Assembly (NCBI RefSeq): GCF_029784155.1
Contig: NC_073693.1
Span: 360,730,863 to 360,794,862 of the forward strand
From: Uranotaenia lowii
Taxonomy: Eukaryota > Arthropoda > Insecta > Diptera > Culicidae
Reading direction: 5' to 3'
Length of the DNA: 64,000 nucleotides
The notes below the pieces were generated by a model, which was not told the DNA's origin, searched no databases, and saw only the letters and a program-made list of their open reading frames with translations. Shown here in pieces: positions 37,717-47,503 of the stretch (positions within the stretch are counted from its first letter, which is position 1; each line of letters begins with the position of its first letter). A program made the position numbers and the translations under genes.

Positions 37717-38691
37717 AGGTTGCTTGATTGCCCGGATTTCCGAAAGTTTAATTTAAATTGCGTGATAACATCTTTGTATTTTGCGTCCAAAACAATTTTT
37801 TTAACTAAGTTTATTCAAATAAACTGGCTGATGTATTTCGAAGAAAACAAACTATTTTTCGAGTTTTTGTTTTCTTGATTTTAATTAAAGAATTCCTAAA
37901 TTTGTCCGGATATTGCCCAGATTTTAAGTTGTAAACAAAATCGTGTGCCGGATTTTGCAAGGTTTTCAGATGAAATAGCCCAGATTTTCCTTGCCCAGAT
38001 AAGTGTGGAAAAATATCTGGTGACCTTAGGTTTGAATAATTTCCTATGCTCTAGTACCATTTTTTTTTTTCATAAATCTAAATTTGTTGCCCGTGACCGA
38101 ATTGTGGAATCTGAATCCAGTTTATAGTTCTTGATTTTCAGTTTGATTCACCATTGGGGCAAAATCACGATCCGAATCTTGGTTTTACATTTAAAACTAA
38201 AATAAGATTCATTTGACATGTTCGAAACTCATCATTCCGGAATATAAAAAGAAAATTAAAATAACAATCACTATTTAAAATTTGGATTCGAAATTTTTAC
38301 TCTTAATGCTTATGCCGAATTGAAACTTTCAAAATTTCATAATGGTGATCCAGAAATGAAATATTAGAGTTTCATCATTCGGAATTTTCATTCAGGATAG
38401 GAATATAAAATTTGTATTCAAGTTCGAAATGCAGAATTCAGATTCGGAATTAAAATTCAAAATTTCCCAAAACAAAACACAAAACAGGTAAAAACCACTT
38501 TATAAAATAAGATCTAAACTCATTTTGTAAATGGCGTTCCTTGAAAAATCTAAGTTTCAATTTTTCACAGGATTACAATAATGAAATAAATTATTAATGA
38601 TTATTTAATGTTGATAAAATATCTTGTACTTCATCTTCGGGTTCAAGAAATATATTTTATTTGTTTGTTGTTAAACATTATTTATATTGTA
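37717..38691. other. AT-rich intergenic DNA, no gene seen
   Basis: Short AT-driven frames only. I noticed no repeat boundaries, RNA gene or protein motif. Confidence 0.5.
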
Positions 38692-39180
38692 GATACACTG
38701 TATCAAAAAATTGTCCGTACAGCACGTTCCTTGAAATCCAAACAATCAAAAAGTGCACTTTTTCAGTCAATAAAAATACTACAACTCAGTCAGTACAAGT
38801 CAGTATTAAAATTGTTTATGAATTTAACCTTAAAAATAATTTAATTCATTTTGTATAGAAAGTCCCAAAAACGACGTCAAAAATTGTCCGTACACTGAGG
38901 CCTTTGTAAAATATTAGTCAAGTAAACAGTTATGTGTCATTCTGTCAAACGCAGAAACGTGAGTTGAATCTCAGCAAAGACAATTCCCGCAATATCCAGT
39001 GGTCTGAGATATAAATACGGTAAAATGAACTTTATTTAGCATAAATCTGTAGATTTCAACAATTTGTGGATTAAATTAACAGGAAAATGTCTGCTCCTCA
39101 CAAAAAAAAAATACCCGTTGACATCCGGAAACTGATTGTTGACCTGAAGAATGACGGTAAAAGCTTGTCCGAAATTTATT
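38692..39180 (+). mobile_element. Tc1-like transposon relic, IR/DR type 5' end plus transposase start
   Basis: The end TACACTGTATCAAAAAATTG (38692) contains TCAAAAAATTGTCCGTACAG. A second copy, TCAAAAATTGTCCGTACACT, occurs about 174 bases inward (38878-38897). Two direct copies inside one long terminal repeat are the IR/DR arrangement of some Tc1 elements. At 39087 an ATG opens MSAPHKKKIPVDIRKLIVDL, then KNDGKSLSEI, which resembles the N-terminal paired-like HTH of Tc1 transposases. The frame is lost after about 30 codons and no right end was found, so this is a truncated relic. Confidence 0.75.
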
Positions 39181-39844
39181 TATTTACTTGTCTTCGAATT
39201 ACGCGTAGTATAGTAAAACGGTCATGATCGTCGGTTCAGTATGTCCTTCAAAACTTTAAGATGACTAACTCCCTGACTACTCGTATAAGCTGATGGTTGG
39301 TTTGATTGTATTTTCGGGACAGAACCAAACAATCATATTTATATTCCTGTAGACGTGTAATTAGTTTTAAGTATTTTGTTAAAGCAGTTAGCTTTCAGTC
39401 CATCGATATCGTTGGTTCCGGATATCTCGGAAAAGCAGCGGCAGTGGAAGTGGTTCTGGAAGCGGCCCACACTACTCTGCTTAGATCCGGTACTTCGAAA
39501 GAAAGTGAAAGGTGGTGAAAGTGCCTGTTCAAATAAATAAATCATTAAAATTTGTTTGTAGATTGATAAAATAAATGAAATTAATTATTAAAAGATTGTT
39601 TCTTGTAAAAAGATGAAAAAACTCCATTGAATCTGGTCAATAAAAAAGTAAATAAAACAAATTCCAATAGGATTTTTCCGGAATTCAGTGGCTTTGAAAT
39701 TTACATCACTTTCATATTACATGCTGCATAATATTATCTACAGGCGTGTAATGTATAACTGGCACTGAAAATTCCGTCATATATGATGCTTCTTTTTATT
39801 TACATCATATGTGATGTAATTTTCCAGATTTTTTTGGTAGTGTG
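39181..39844. other. Intergenic DNA, no gene seen
   Basis: A frame at 39306-39518 carries no recognised motif. Near 39776-39820 ATATGATG/CATCATATGTGATG makes a short palindromic stretch. Nothing else is supportable. Confidence 0.45.
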
Positions 39845-42556
39845 TACCATCAAGACAGCCATCAATAGTGCTGCGGAGAACGTCATCGGTTATGTGGAGC
39901 GAACTCGACGGAACGACTGGTTCGACGAGGAGTGTAGGAGGGTGATGGACGAAGAGAATGCCGCGCGGGCGGCAGTAGTGCAAAAAGGCACCCGTCGAAA
40001 TGTGGAAACATCGACAGCGGAAGAGGCAGCGAGTCCGAATTTTCCAGGAGAAAAAGCGCCGCCTGGAGGAGGAGGAGCTGGAGCAGCTGCATCGTTCCCA
40101 AGAAACACGAAAGTTCTATCAGAAACTCAACGCATCCCGCAAAGGCTTCGTGCCGCAAGCCGAAATGTGCCGGGATAAGGACGGAGGCATCCTGACCGAC
40201 AATCGTGAGGTGATCAAAAGGTGGAAGCAGCACTTCGATGAACACCTGAACGGCGCACATGCAGGAGATCAAGACGGTGGGGGAAGGTACATCGCCGGCG
40301 TAGCCAACGACGTAGAGGAGCCAATCCCAACGATGAGTGAAGTTAAGGAAGCCATTCGCCAGCTGAATAGAAACAAGTCGCCTGGAAGGATGGCATCGCA
40401 GCTGAACTCATCAAAATGGGCCCGGACAAGTTGGCCGATTGCCTACACCGGTTGATAGTCCGGATCTGGGACATAGAACAGCTACCGGAGGAGTGGAAGG
40501 AGGGGGTAATATGCCCCATCTACAAGAAGGGCGACAAATTGGACTGTGAGAACTACCGAGCGGTCACTGTCCTCAATGCCGCCTACAAAGTGTTGTCCCG
40601 AATCCTACTCCGCCGCCTAACGCCACAAGCAAACAGATTCGTGAGAAGTCATCAGGCCGGCTTCATGAAGGGACGGTCTACGAGGGACCAGATATTCACA
40701 TTACGGCAAATCTTCCAAAAATGCCGGGAACACCAAGTCCCCACGCACCATCTATACATCGACATCGAGCTATGGAAAATCATGGACGAGAACGGCTTTT
40801 CCGGGAAGCTGATCAGACTGATCAAGGCGACGATGGATGGAACGCAGTGCTCTGTGCGGATCTCGGGTGAATTGTCGAGTTCATTCGAGTCACGCAGGGG
40901 GCTTCGACAAGGTGATGGTCTATCCTGCATGATGTTCAACGTGGCGCTAGAAGGTGTTATTCGACGAGCGGTGGGCGAAATGCGGGGCACGATTTTCAAC
41001 AGATCCAGTCAACTTATCTGCTTTGCCGATGACATTGATATAGTCGGCAGATCATGGAAGGTGGAAGACATCTACCGCAAACTGAAACGCGAAGCAGGAA
41101 GGATTGGGTTGATGATTAATACGTCCAAGACGAAGTACATGCTGGCCTGCGGATCTGAGACCGACCGAACCCGCTTGTCCAGTAATAACAAGGTCACGAT
41201 CGACGGCGACGAGCTGGAGATTGTCGAAGACTTTGTTTATCTCGGCTCACTGGTGACCGCAGACAATGACACCAGCCGTGAGATCCGGAGGCGAATTATC
41301 AGCGGAAGTCGTGCCTACTATGGACTCCACAAGCAACTGCGGTCGAGAAGACTTAGCCCTCGCACGAAGTGTAACGTGTACATGACGCTCATTAGACCGG
41401 TTGTTCTCTACGGGCACGAGACATGGATATTGCTCGAGAAGGACCTGCGTACACTCGGAGTATTCGAGTGTCGAGTGTTAAGAACCATCTTTGGCGGCGT
41501 ACAGGAGAACGGAGTGTGGAGGCGAAGGATGAAACACGAGCACGCGCGACTCTACGGCGAACCCAGTATCCAGAAGGTGGTGAAAGCTGGCCGGATACGC
41601 TGGGCGGGACATGTTGCGAGAATGCCGGACGACTGTCCTGCAAAACAGGTGTTCGCTACACTCAGAAAAATACTATTATGTATGCCATAAGATTCTCTTA
41701 TGAAGTGGCGCCATAAGAAAAATTAATGAAATTCATAAGATTGTCTTATGACGCGAATGAATTCTGAAGATGAACGCCTACTTCAATGAGAGGTTGTTGC
41801 TTTTCATAAGAGATTCTTATGGAAACAGTAAATCACTTTCTAATAAGAAAAATTCTAGATATTTCATGCTGAAAACATTCACTTTATTGTTTGCCAAATT
41901 TGTTTAAAATTAAATCATTCATGGTCACCATCAGCAGCGCATCAACAGACGGCTCCATCAAAGTTTTTTTAGCCGCATCTTAATCTCCGACCTTTCGTTT
42001 TTTGCCGATCAGATTGCTGAAAAGTAAACAAATAATGTATTTTAGTAAACGTTCACACCAAAAACATCAAATCGAACTTACCATTCCGGAGATAACAATA
42101 AAATTTAACATTGAAGGAAAACTATAATTAATAACTATGAACTGGCGATTGCTTCGTACTGTTAGATGATGAAAAAAATCTGATGCTATGAATGAATGTG
42201 TTCATTATTTTTTCACAATTCCGTTTCTTCTATTTTTCATAAGAACATCGTATGAAAATTTAAAGAATTTCATAAGACTCTTATGAAACATTATTTTACA
42301 CTCTAAAAAGCGGTTCATAAGATGCATCTTATGAAAATTATAATAAGAATTTGCCTGAGTGTACGAATCCGGTAGGAACAAGACGAGCGGGGGCGCAACG
42401 AGCGAGGTGGTTAGACCAAGTGGAGCGTGATCTGTCGAACGTGGGGTGCCCGAGGAATTGGAGAACGGTTGCCATGGACCGAGTGAATTTTAGGAACTAT
42501 GTTCGTCAAGTTATGTCGTGAGACGGAATACTATGTAAATAAAAAAATAAATAAAT
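39845..42556 (+). pseudogene. 5'-truncated, broken RTE copy with an inserted MITE
   Basis: The sequence matches the intact RTE from about its position 12441 to the 3' end. Missing are the whole endonuclease and leader. Breaks seen by comparison: a 2-base loss near 40009, a 9-base loss near 40078, a 1-base loss near 40382 (the frame then resumes as 40416-41690), a 30-base loss near 40763 removing ten residues right after the RT catalytic Asp of motif A, and a 3-base loss near 41056. A 703-bp MITE is inserted at 41659-42361. The tail is AATAAAAAAATAAATAAATA. CAGATTTTTTTG occurs on both sides (39825-39836 and 42564-42575) and may be the TSD, with a few extra bases between it and the element. The FADD box is retained but the copy cannot make an active protein. 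Confidence 0.9.
41659..42361. mobile_element. 703-bp MITE inside the RTE copy, TA TSD, palindrome-rich
   Basis: Comparison with the intact RTE shows the insertion exactly: GTTCGCTA resumes as TACGAATCC, with the TA duplicated (41657-41658 and 42362-42363). The ends CACTCAG and CTGAGTG form short inverted repeats extending imperfectly (AAATWCT). Inside are six copies of a palindromic module, CATAAGA-spacer-TCTTATG, near 41684, 41731, 41803, 42237, 42269 and 42313. No transposase is encoded. TA duplication suggests Tc1/mariner-superfamily mobilisation. Confidence 0.92.
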
Positions 42557-42576
42557 AAGGATTCAGATTTTTTTGC

Positions 42577-43180
42577 TTGTTGCCCAGCTACCATGATACT
42601 GGAGGAATTTCTTGTGTTGATCTCCATCGACTTGGTCTTTCCGACATTGACTTTGAGACCTGCTGCCTTGGAGCTTTCGGTGAGGTCGTCGAGTTTGCTC
42701 TGCTAGGTCAAGGTCCTTTAGTTGCTCCATTGTCGAAGGATTCCACGGCAATCTTCGGTTGGGACTATAATCAATCGATCCAGTCAAGATCCCATCTATT
42801 ACGATGAGATAGAGTAGCGGTGATAAGATACATCCTTGACTCACTCCAGTAGTTACCGGGATTAGATCAAACAAGACACCGTCGCGCAGGACCTTGCAAG
42901 AAAATGCCTCCTACTGTGCTTCGATGAGAAGGACTAGTTTCTCTGGGACTCCACGTCGCCTTAGAGCCGTTCAGATGTTTTCGTGGTTGAGTCGGTCAAA
43001 TGCTTTTTCGAAATCAACGAACACCAGCAGAAGAGAGTCCTGGAATTCGTAGAGTACTTTGAGGGTTGTACAGATCAACGTTATGCCTCGCCAGTTACCG
43101 CACTCTGTCAGGTTTCCTTTCTTCGGGACCTTTACAAGGATACCCTACATCCAGTCGTGGAAAATCACCCGACAATATGA
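42577..43180 (-). pseudogene. Reverse-transcriptase relic of a second LINE family
   Basis: Read on the minus strand, the fragment gives KVPKKGNLTECGNWRGITL, then VFVDFEKAFDRLNHENIW, PVTTGVSQGCILSPLLYLIV, GLKVN-like and MVAGQQ pieces. This is the order expected for RT blocks from about motif 0 to beyond motif C. Stops and frameshifts interrupt it, and the catalytic DD region is not preserved (LDLAEQTRRP). It differs from the RTE family here and may belong to the same family as the C-terminal relic at 25500-25850. It abuts the RTE copy on one side and a gypsy pol relic on the other. Confidence 0.75.
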
Positions 43181-43787
43181 TGCTAGGACGTTCCATGCGC
43201 ACAACTTTGGATCTTCAGCGCCCAACGTGTCCACCTGTCAGACAGCAACTCAAGCGCAACCGAAGGTTCGAAGTTGGGTCTCCTGTTTACGCCAAAGTGT
43301 ATTCAACAAACAATGAATGGAAGTGGATGCCAGGTGTGGTCCTCGAAAGAATCGTTAAGTCAACTATACGTTCTCCTGGATCATCAAGTTGGCCGACAAA
43401 AGATTCTGCGATCCCATCTAGACCAGATGAAGATTCGCTCCAGCGATGAATCATCAGCAGCAGAGGTTCCAATTCCATTGATAGAAGAGTTTGTTCATAG
43501 CAACCAACGATTCCTGTATCGTTCGATGGCAGAAATGGGTCTACCACAGTCGTTCAACAACCAACTGACATCGTACCAGAAGATGAACAACTGTTCATTC
43601 CTGACGATCTTCCTGAACACGACGAGGTCCCGCAAATAGACGAAAATTATCCTGATCTTGAAGGAACACTTCGGCCCGACTTCCAGGAACCTGGTCCATC
43701 TTCGTGTTCAACTCTATTACAACAACGTTCCCGGCGATCCGTGTGTCTTTCAAGGAAGCTAGATGACTACATCTGCTATTAGCTAAA
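43181..43787 (+). pseudogene. 3' end of a Ty3/gypsy pol (integrase C-terminus), broken
   Basis: The translation gives GRSMRTTLDLQRPTCPP, RRFEVGSPVYAKVYSTNNEW and VLLDHQVGRQKILRSHLDQM across two frames. This is the post-catalytic integrase region of Ty3/gypsy-type pol, whose GDLVLYR-like barrel and H/RHLDQL-type tail are recognisable. A frameshift lies near 43350. The upstream catalytic DDE part is missing. The frame ends near RRSVCLSRKLDDYICY. It is followed by a candidate LTR (43930-44475). Confidence 0.7.
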
Positions 43788-43929
43788 AGGATAGATGCTA
43801 CTGAGGCAGCGAATAAAATCTAGTTAGCCTAGACTTTGCTTAGCTTAGTTCACTACTCATATCCACCTTAAATCATTGAACTTGAAGTGCTTAGATATGA
43901 TCATTCATTTTAAAACTCAGATTACATAT

Positions 43930-44475
43930 TTGATTAGACCCTGTTAAATTTACGCACTTCAACTCCATGATCGCTGGCGTGGCTAAGCAGAACAAGTTCT
44001 ACCTCGCCAATGGTTGCTACTCCGTGATTGATCGAGGCCATCAGCTTTGTGCAAGAATCAAAAGAATGGTGCTTGGGACTAGCAGTTCATTCACAATGCA
44101 CAAAACTCATGCTCTCCCTTTGAAAATGATCAATAACGGCGCCGGCCACGTCCTAGTAGTCAATGAAGGATGAAGGAAGGATTGTTTGTAGGATTCTTCA
44201 TAGGATCAATTAACAACCTTTTGTTTCTTTATATTCCAAAGATCAATTTTGAAAAATTTATTAACAATGGTAAGTTAATATCACCAACTAGAGAAACCGT
44301 CTATACGTCTGCGAATCTATATTCAAATATCCATGGAAAGGGGTTTGTTAGTAGGGAAAAGGTTATAGATCAGGATTCATTTTGGTTAATGGTGCGATCG
44401 AGTTTTCCTACACCTCCTATGCTCCTAGATTTTTCTTAAGGAAACTTCTATTTTCAACTTTGAGGCAGTGAAAAA
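43930..44475 (+). repeat. Dispersed repeat, copy B (possible gypsy LTR)
   Basis: It matches 15680-16200 throughout at moderate identity. Its place just after a pol 3' end is where a 3' LTR should be. GAGGCAGYGAA occurs before (near 43803) and after (near 44462), perhaps marking ends. No TG...CA termini could be fixed. Confidence 0.5.
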
Positions 44476-45008
44476 ACGTTTAATAGTGAAGTGAAAAAAA
44501 TGTATGAATTTTCTTTAAACTAACTTGTTTTCCTAATTCATGTTTCTGATATACTAATGTGTTTTCAAAAACGATTCTTTAGATTGAAGATACTTCTATC
44601 AAACTTCGAAGAGTACCTATTTTTAAGAAAATGTTTAAATTATTAAAGTTTTGTTAATGAATAATATTATTCTCCTTTTTGTTTCTTCTAATTTTTAATT
44701 TGTTATGTTGGTTGTGAAAACTGAATAAAATCTTTTTTGGAAACTCGTCAGTGCAAATCAACTCTTTGCCTCAGTTTGATTTCGCGATTCCACGGAGAAA
44801 AAAATCTACCAAAAATTACAAAAAGTGACAAAAATGTCAAAAAAGCACAAAAAAAAGTTAAAACAAAACCACAAACTTGATCAAATTATAAAAAAAAATG
44901 TTGATATGCCGAAAACTACAAAAATGATCAACAGTGCAAAAAATGAAGTCATGGACAATAAAAAAAAAATTTCAAGTATGTTTAAAAATGACTTAAAAAT
45001 TTAAAAAA
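44476..45008. repeat. AT-rich DNA with decayed 9-bp satellite
   Basis: From about 44805 to 45000 units like AAAAAGTGACAAAAATG and AAATGACTTAAAAA recur, a weak trace of the TGACAAAAA family. The first part has no identifiable content. Confidence 0.4.
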
Positions 45009-45093
45009 TCCAATAGTTCAGTTAGAAAACATCTCAACGAATACTTTTGATTAAGTTTGCACGTGGGTAGTTCCGACAAAGAGTTTCCTGGAC
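45009..45093. repeat. 85-bp direct repeat, copy 1
   Basis: The segment beginning CCAATAGTTCAGTTAGAAAA and ending AAAGAGTTTCCTG recurs at 47424-47503 in the same orientation with only two or three differences. The flanks differ. It could be the ends of one larger element (about 2.5 kb) or two copies of a short repeat. Confidence 0.8.
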
Positions 45094-46137
45094 GTTTCAA
45101 GGAAGACTTAAATCACAATACAGTTGTAGCTAAGCTGTTAAAATAAGCTTCTTTGATATTCGTCACTGAAGTTCCCTGACGAAGTCATTTTAGTCCCTAA
45201 GTATTCCACAAGTCAAATGAAGTTTTTCTGCCAATGTTGCCATTCAATCCGATAATAGGCAACTCTAAAATACAATTTTTTAAATCTAAAAACAAACAAA
45301 ATTAAGGAAAATAGTCATATTTCCGTATAGTGATTTCAACGCATCATTATCGTTAGAATTCACAATTCAACTATGAACAACACTTTTACAGTAAAAAAAA
45401 CTTTATATGATAAACAATTATAAAAACTTTGAAATAACTTTCGAACTAAAAATAAAATTATTCGAAAATTTCATCATCCATTAAAGCTAAAGTCGTTCTT
45501 TAAATTTTTTATTGTGGTTCTAATTTATGCTTAAAATACTTATTACAAGCTGTTGAGCTTTTGCAGATGTTTAAAAATAGTAAACAAAATGTGTTTGGGT
45601 TTTTCAATAGAAGGTTTTAAAAGTTCTGATGTTAAAATTGCATTATTGATCGTTCTAATTATGCACTTTTGATTGTTTTTTATTTAATAATATAGTTTAA
45701 TATCATAGTAACCATTGAAATTGACAATTGGAAATAATTAGAAAATCTTTACACTATGAGTATATTTATGATACCCGTAAAACAAAACTGTTTTTTAGAA
45801 CAACATATTTAAAAAAAATATTTATATCCAGCGCAAAAACTATGAAGACTCTTGAAAAATCTTCATCAAGAACAGCTAGGAAACTTGACCATAGTTTCGT
45901 TTAGTGGAAACTTGTACTTTGATCGGCACATCGCAAAACCACGTTTTATCCTATGAACTACCTTACTAAACAAGAAATTTCAATTTGAATACAATAAAGG
46001 TATACTTAGCTCGGATTTGTAGAATGATTCGAAGAAAGTATCAAGTAATGCTGTAAATTTTCTTCCGTTTCCGGCATCGGCCCCAGCTATTTCAACAGCT
46101 AATGCACATCGTCCACTAGAATTTCTATAATGAACTG
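45094..46137. other. AT-rich intergenic DNA, no gene seen
   Basis: Nothing recognisable; no frame of note. The interval lies between the two copies of the 85-bp repeat. Confidence 0.5.
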
Positions 46138-46976
46138 CCCAAGTAACCATAAACACTAAAATCTAGCACCAATTCTGCTCTAACGTCAGCTATAGAGCTT
46201 GATTCTGTGCACCATTTTAGCTCTGTGAGCCAGGTTTGGCGAAATTAACTGCTGCTTTAGTGCAGAAACTGGTATAACCCTATAAAAGCACTCTATTAGA
46301 ATTGGTTGATGCTATAGCGTTGGCTGGCAAAATGCTGGGAAAATGCAAATGGCGTTCAAATGAGGTTCCACCATGCGAAAAAAAAATATTTTTAGGATTT
46401 TTGGTTGGTTCATTTTTCTGCCATAATACTGAATTTGTTACTATTTTTATATTCGCTTATGCATATTTTTCAGCTGAAAATGACCTGGAATCGAACTCAT
46501 GACATATATGGCTCAGACATTTGACATTGACTCTGCCTGTGATCCTATCAGGTCCACGTTAAATATTTGAAAAAAAAGTCTATTTGAATCAAATTTCTAG
46601 CAACTGGTGCCCTGAATTTGCATTGATTCAGCATAAATAAATGCTAATATGCTTTGGACTAATGCCACTGTAGTACTTACATAGTGCTAAAAAGCCTTAA
46701 AACAAGCTTGTGTGATGCCAATTTAATGCTTAGAAAATATAGCATTTGTTATTTTGATTTAGAGCTATGTTGCATTTCATAAGCATTGTGCAAAGCTGAT
46801 AAAATGGTAGTTGCATTTTAAAAGAGTGGTATAATTCTAAAATGATGCAGCATAGCACTCGAAGGGCTGTTGTAATGCAAAATTGCACTTGATATGCTGA
46901 TATAGTGTAATTTAGCCCTTGAATGCTGGTGTAAAGCAATAAAAATGCAAAGCTTTAGTGCTTATGGTTACTTGGG
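46138..46976. mobile_element. 0.84-kb MITE-like element with CCCAAGTAACCATAA ends
   Basis: Left end CCCAAGTAACCATAAACACT (46138-46157) is inverted at the right as AGTGCTTATGGTTACTTGGG (46957-46976), 19 of 20 bases. Internally both halves are rich in GCTTTAGTGC/AATGC words. A tRNA-like stretch occurs on the minus strand at 46490-46565. No transposase is encoded and the TSD is not clear. Confidence 0.75.
46490..46565 (-). repeat. tRNA-like pol III box fragment
   Basis: On the minus strand GAGTTCGATTCCAGGTC is a close B box (GGTTCGANNCC type), with GATAGGATCACAGGCAGAGTC upstream as a weak A box. It lies inside the 0.84-kb element. It is not a credible tRNA gene because the arms do not pair. Confidence 0.4.
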
Positions 46977-47423
46977 TGGGTTGTTAGACCTCAAAACACC
47001 AACAAAATTAGAACAAACGCGACGCAAACTCAAATTATCTAACTTCTGTACGAATTTTTGTCTCAAATAACAATTCACAAGTAAAAAATAAAATAATTTT
47101 TCAGGAGTAAAAATCAACAGCAAAAATAACCACACCCGTCAGTCACGGTCGCCGCCTACTCCCTCCCTAGACTTTGAGTTGCTAGGGGAAACAAATGAAA
47201 TCTTACTTGTTAGTTAGCCTTCAGTTAGAATAAACGCATTTTTCTTGAATTGTCCAACACGTGGTTTAATTAATTGACCGAAGTCGAATATAACAGATCT
47301 ACACTGTCCCTATTCGCTTATGAGTCCCATGTGTAAATACTGAAAACCGAGAAAAACGCTTGAAAAGTTTGAAACTTGTTCACATGATATAAATGGTATG
47401 CATAATTTGTTGATAAACCATTC
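46977..47423. other. Intergenic DNA, no gene seen
   Basis: No feature is supported between the MITE-like element and the second copy of the 85-bp repeat. Confidence 0.45.
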
Positions 47424-47503
47424 CAATAGTTCAGTTAGAAAACATCTCAACGAATACTTTTGATTAAGTTTGCACGTGGATAGTTTCGACAAAGAGTTTC
47501 CTG
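47424..47503. repeat. 85-bp direct repeat, copy 2
   Basis: Matches 45009-45093 in direct orientation (CCAATAGTTCAGTTAGAAAA ... GAGTTTCCTG). Confidence 0.8.

Noticed and set aside
46490..46565. tRNA gene on the minus strand
   Set aside because: Good B box only; the acceptor, D and anticodon arms do not pair.
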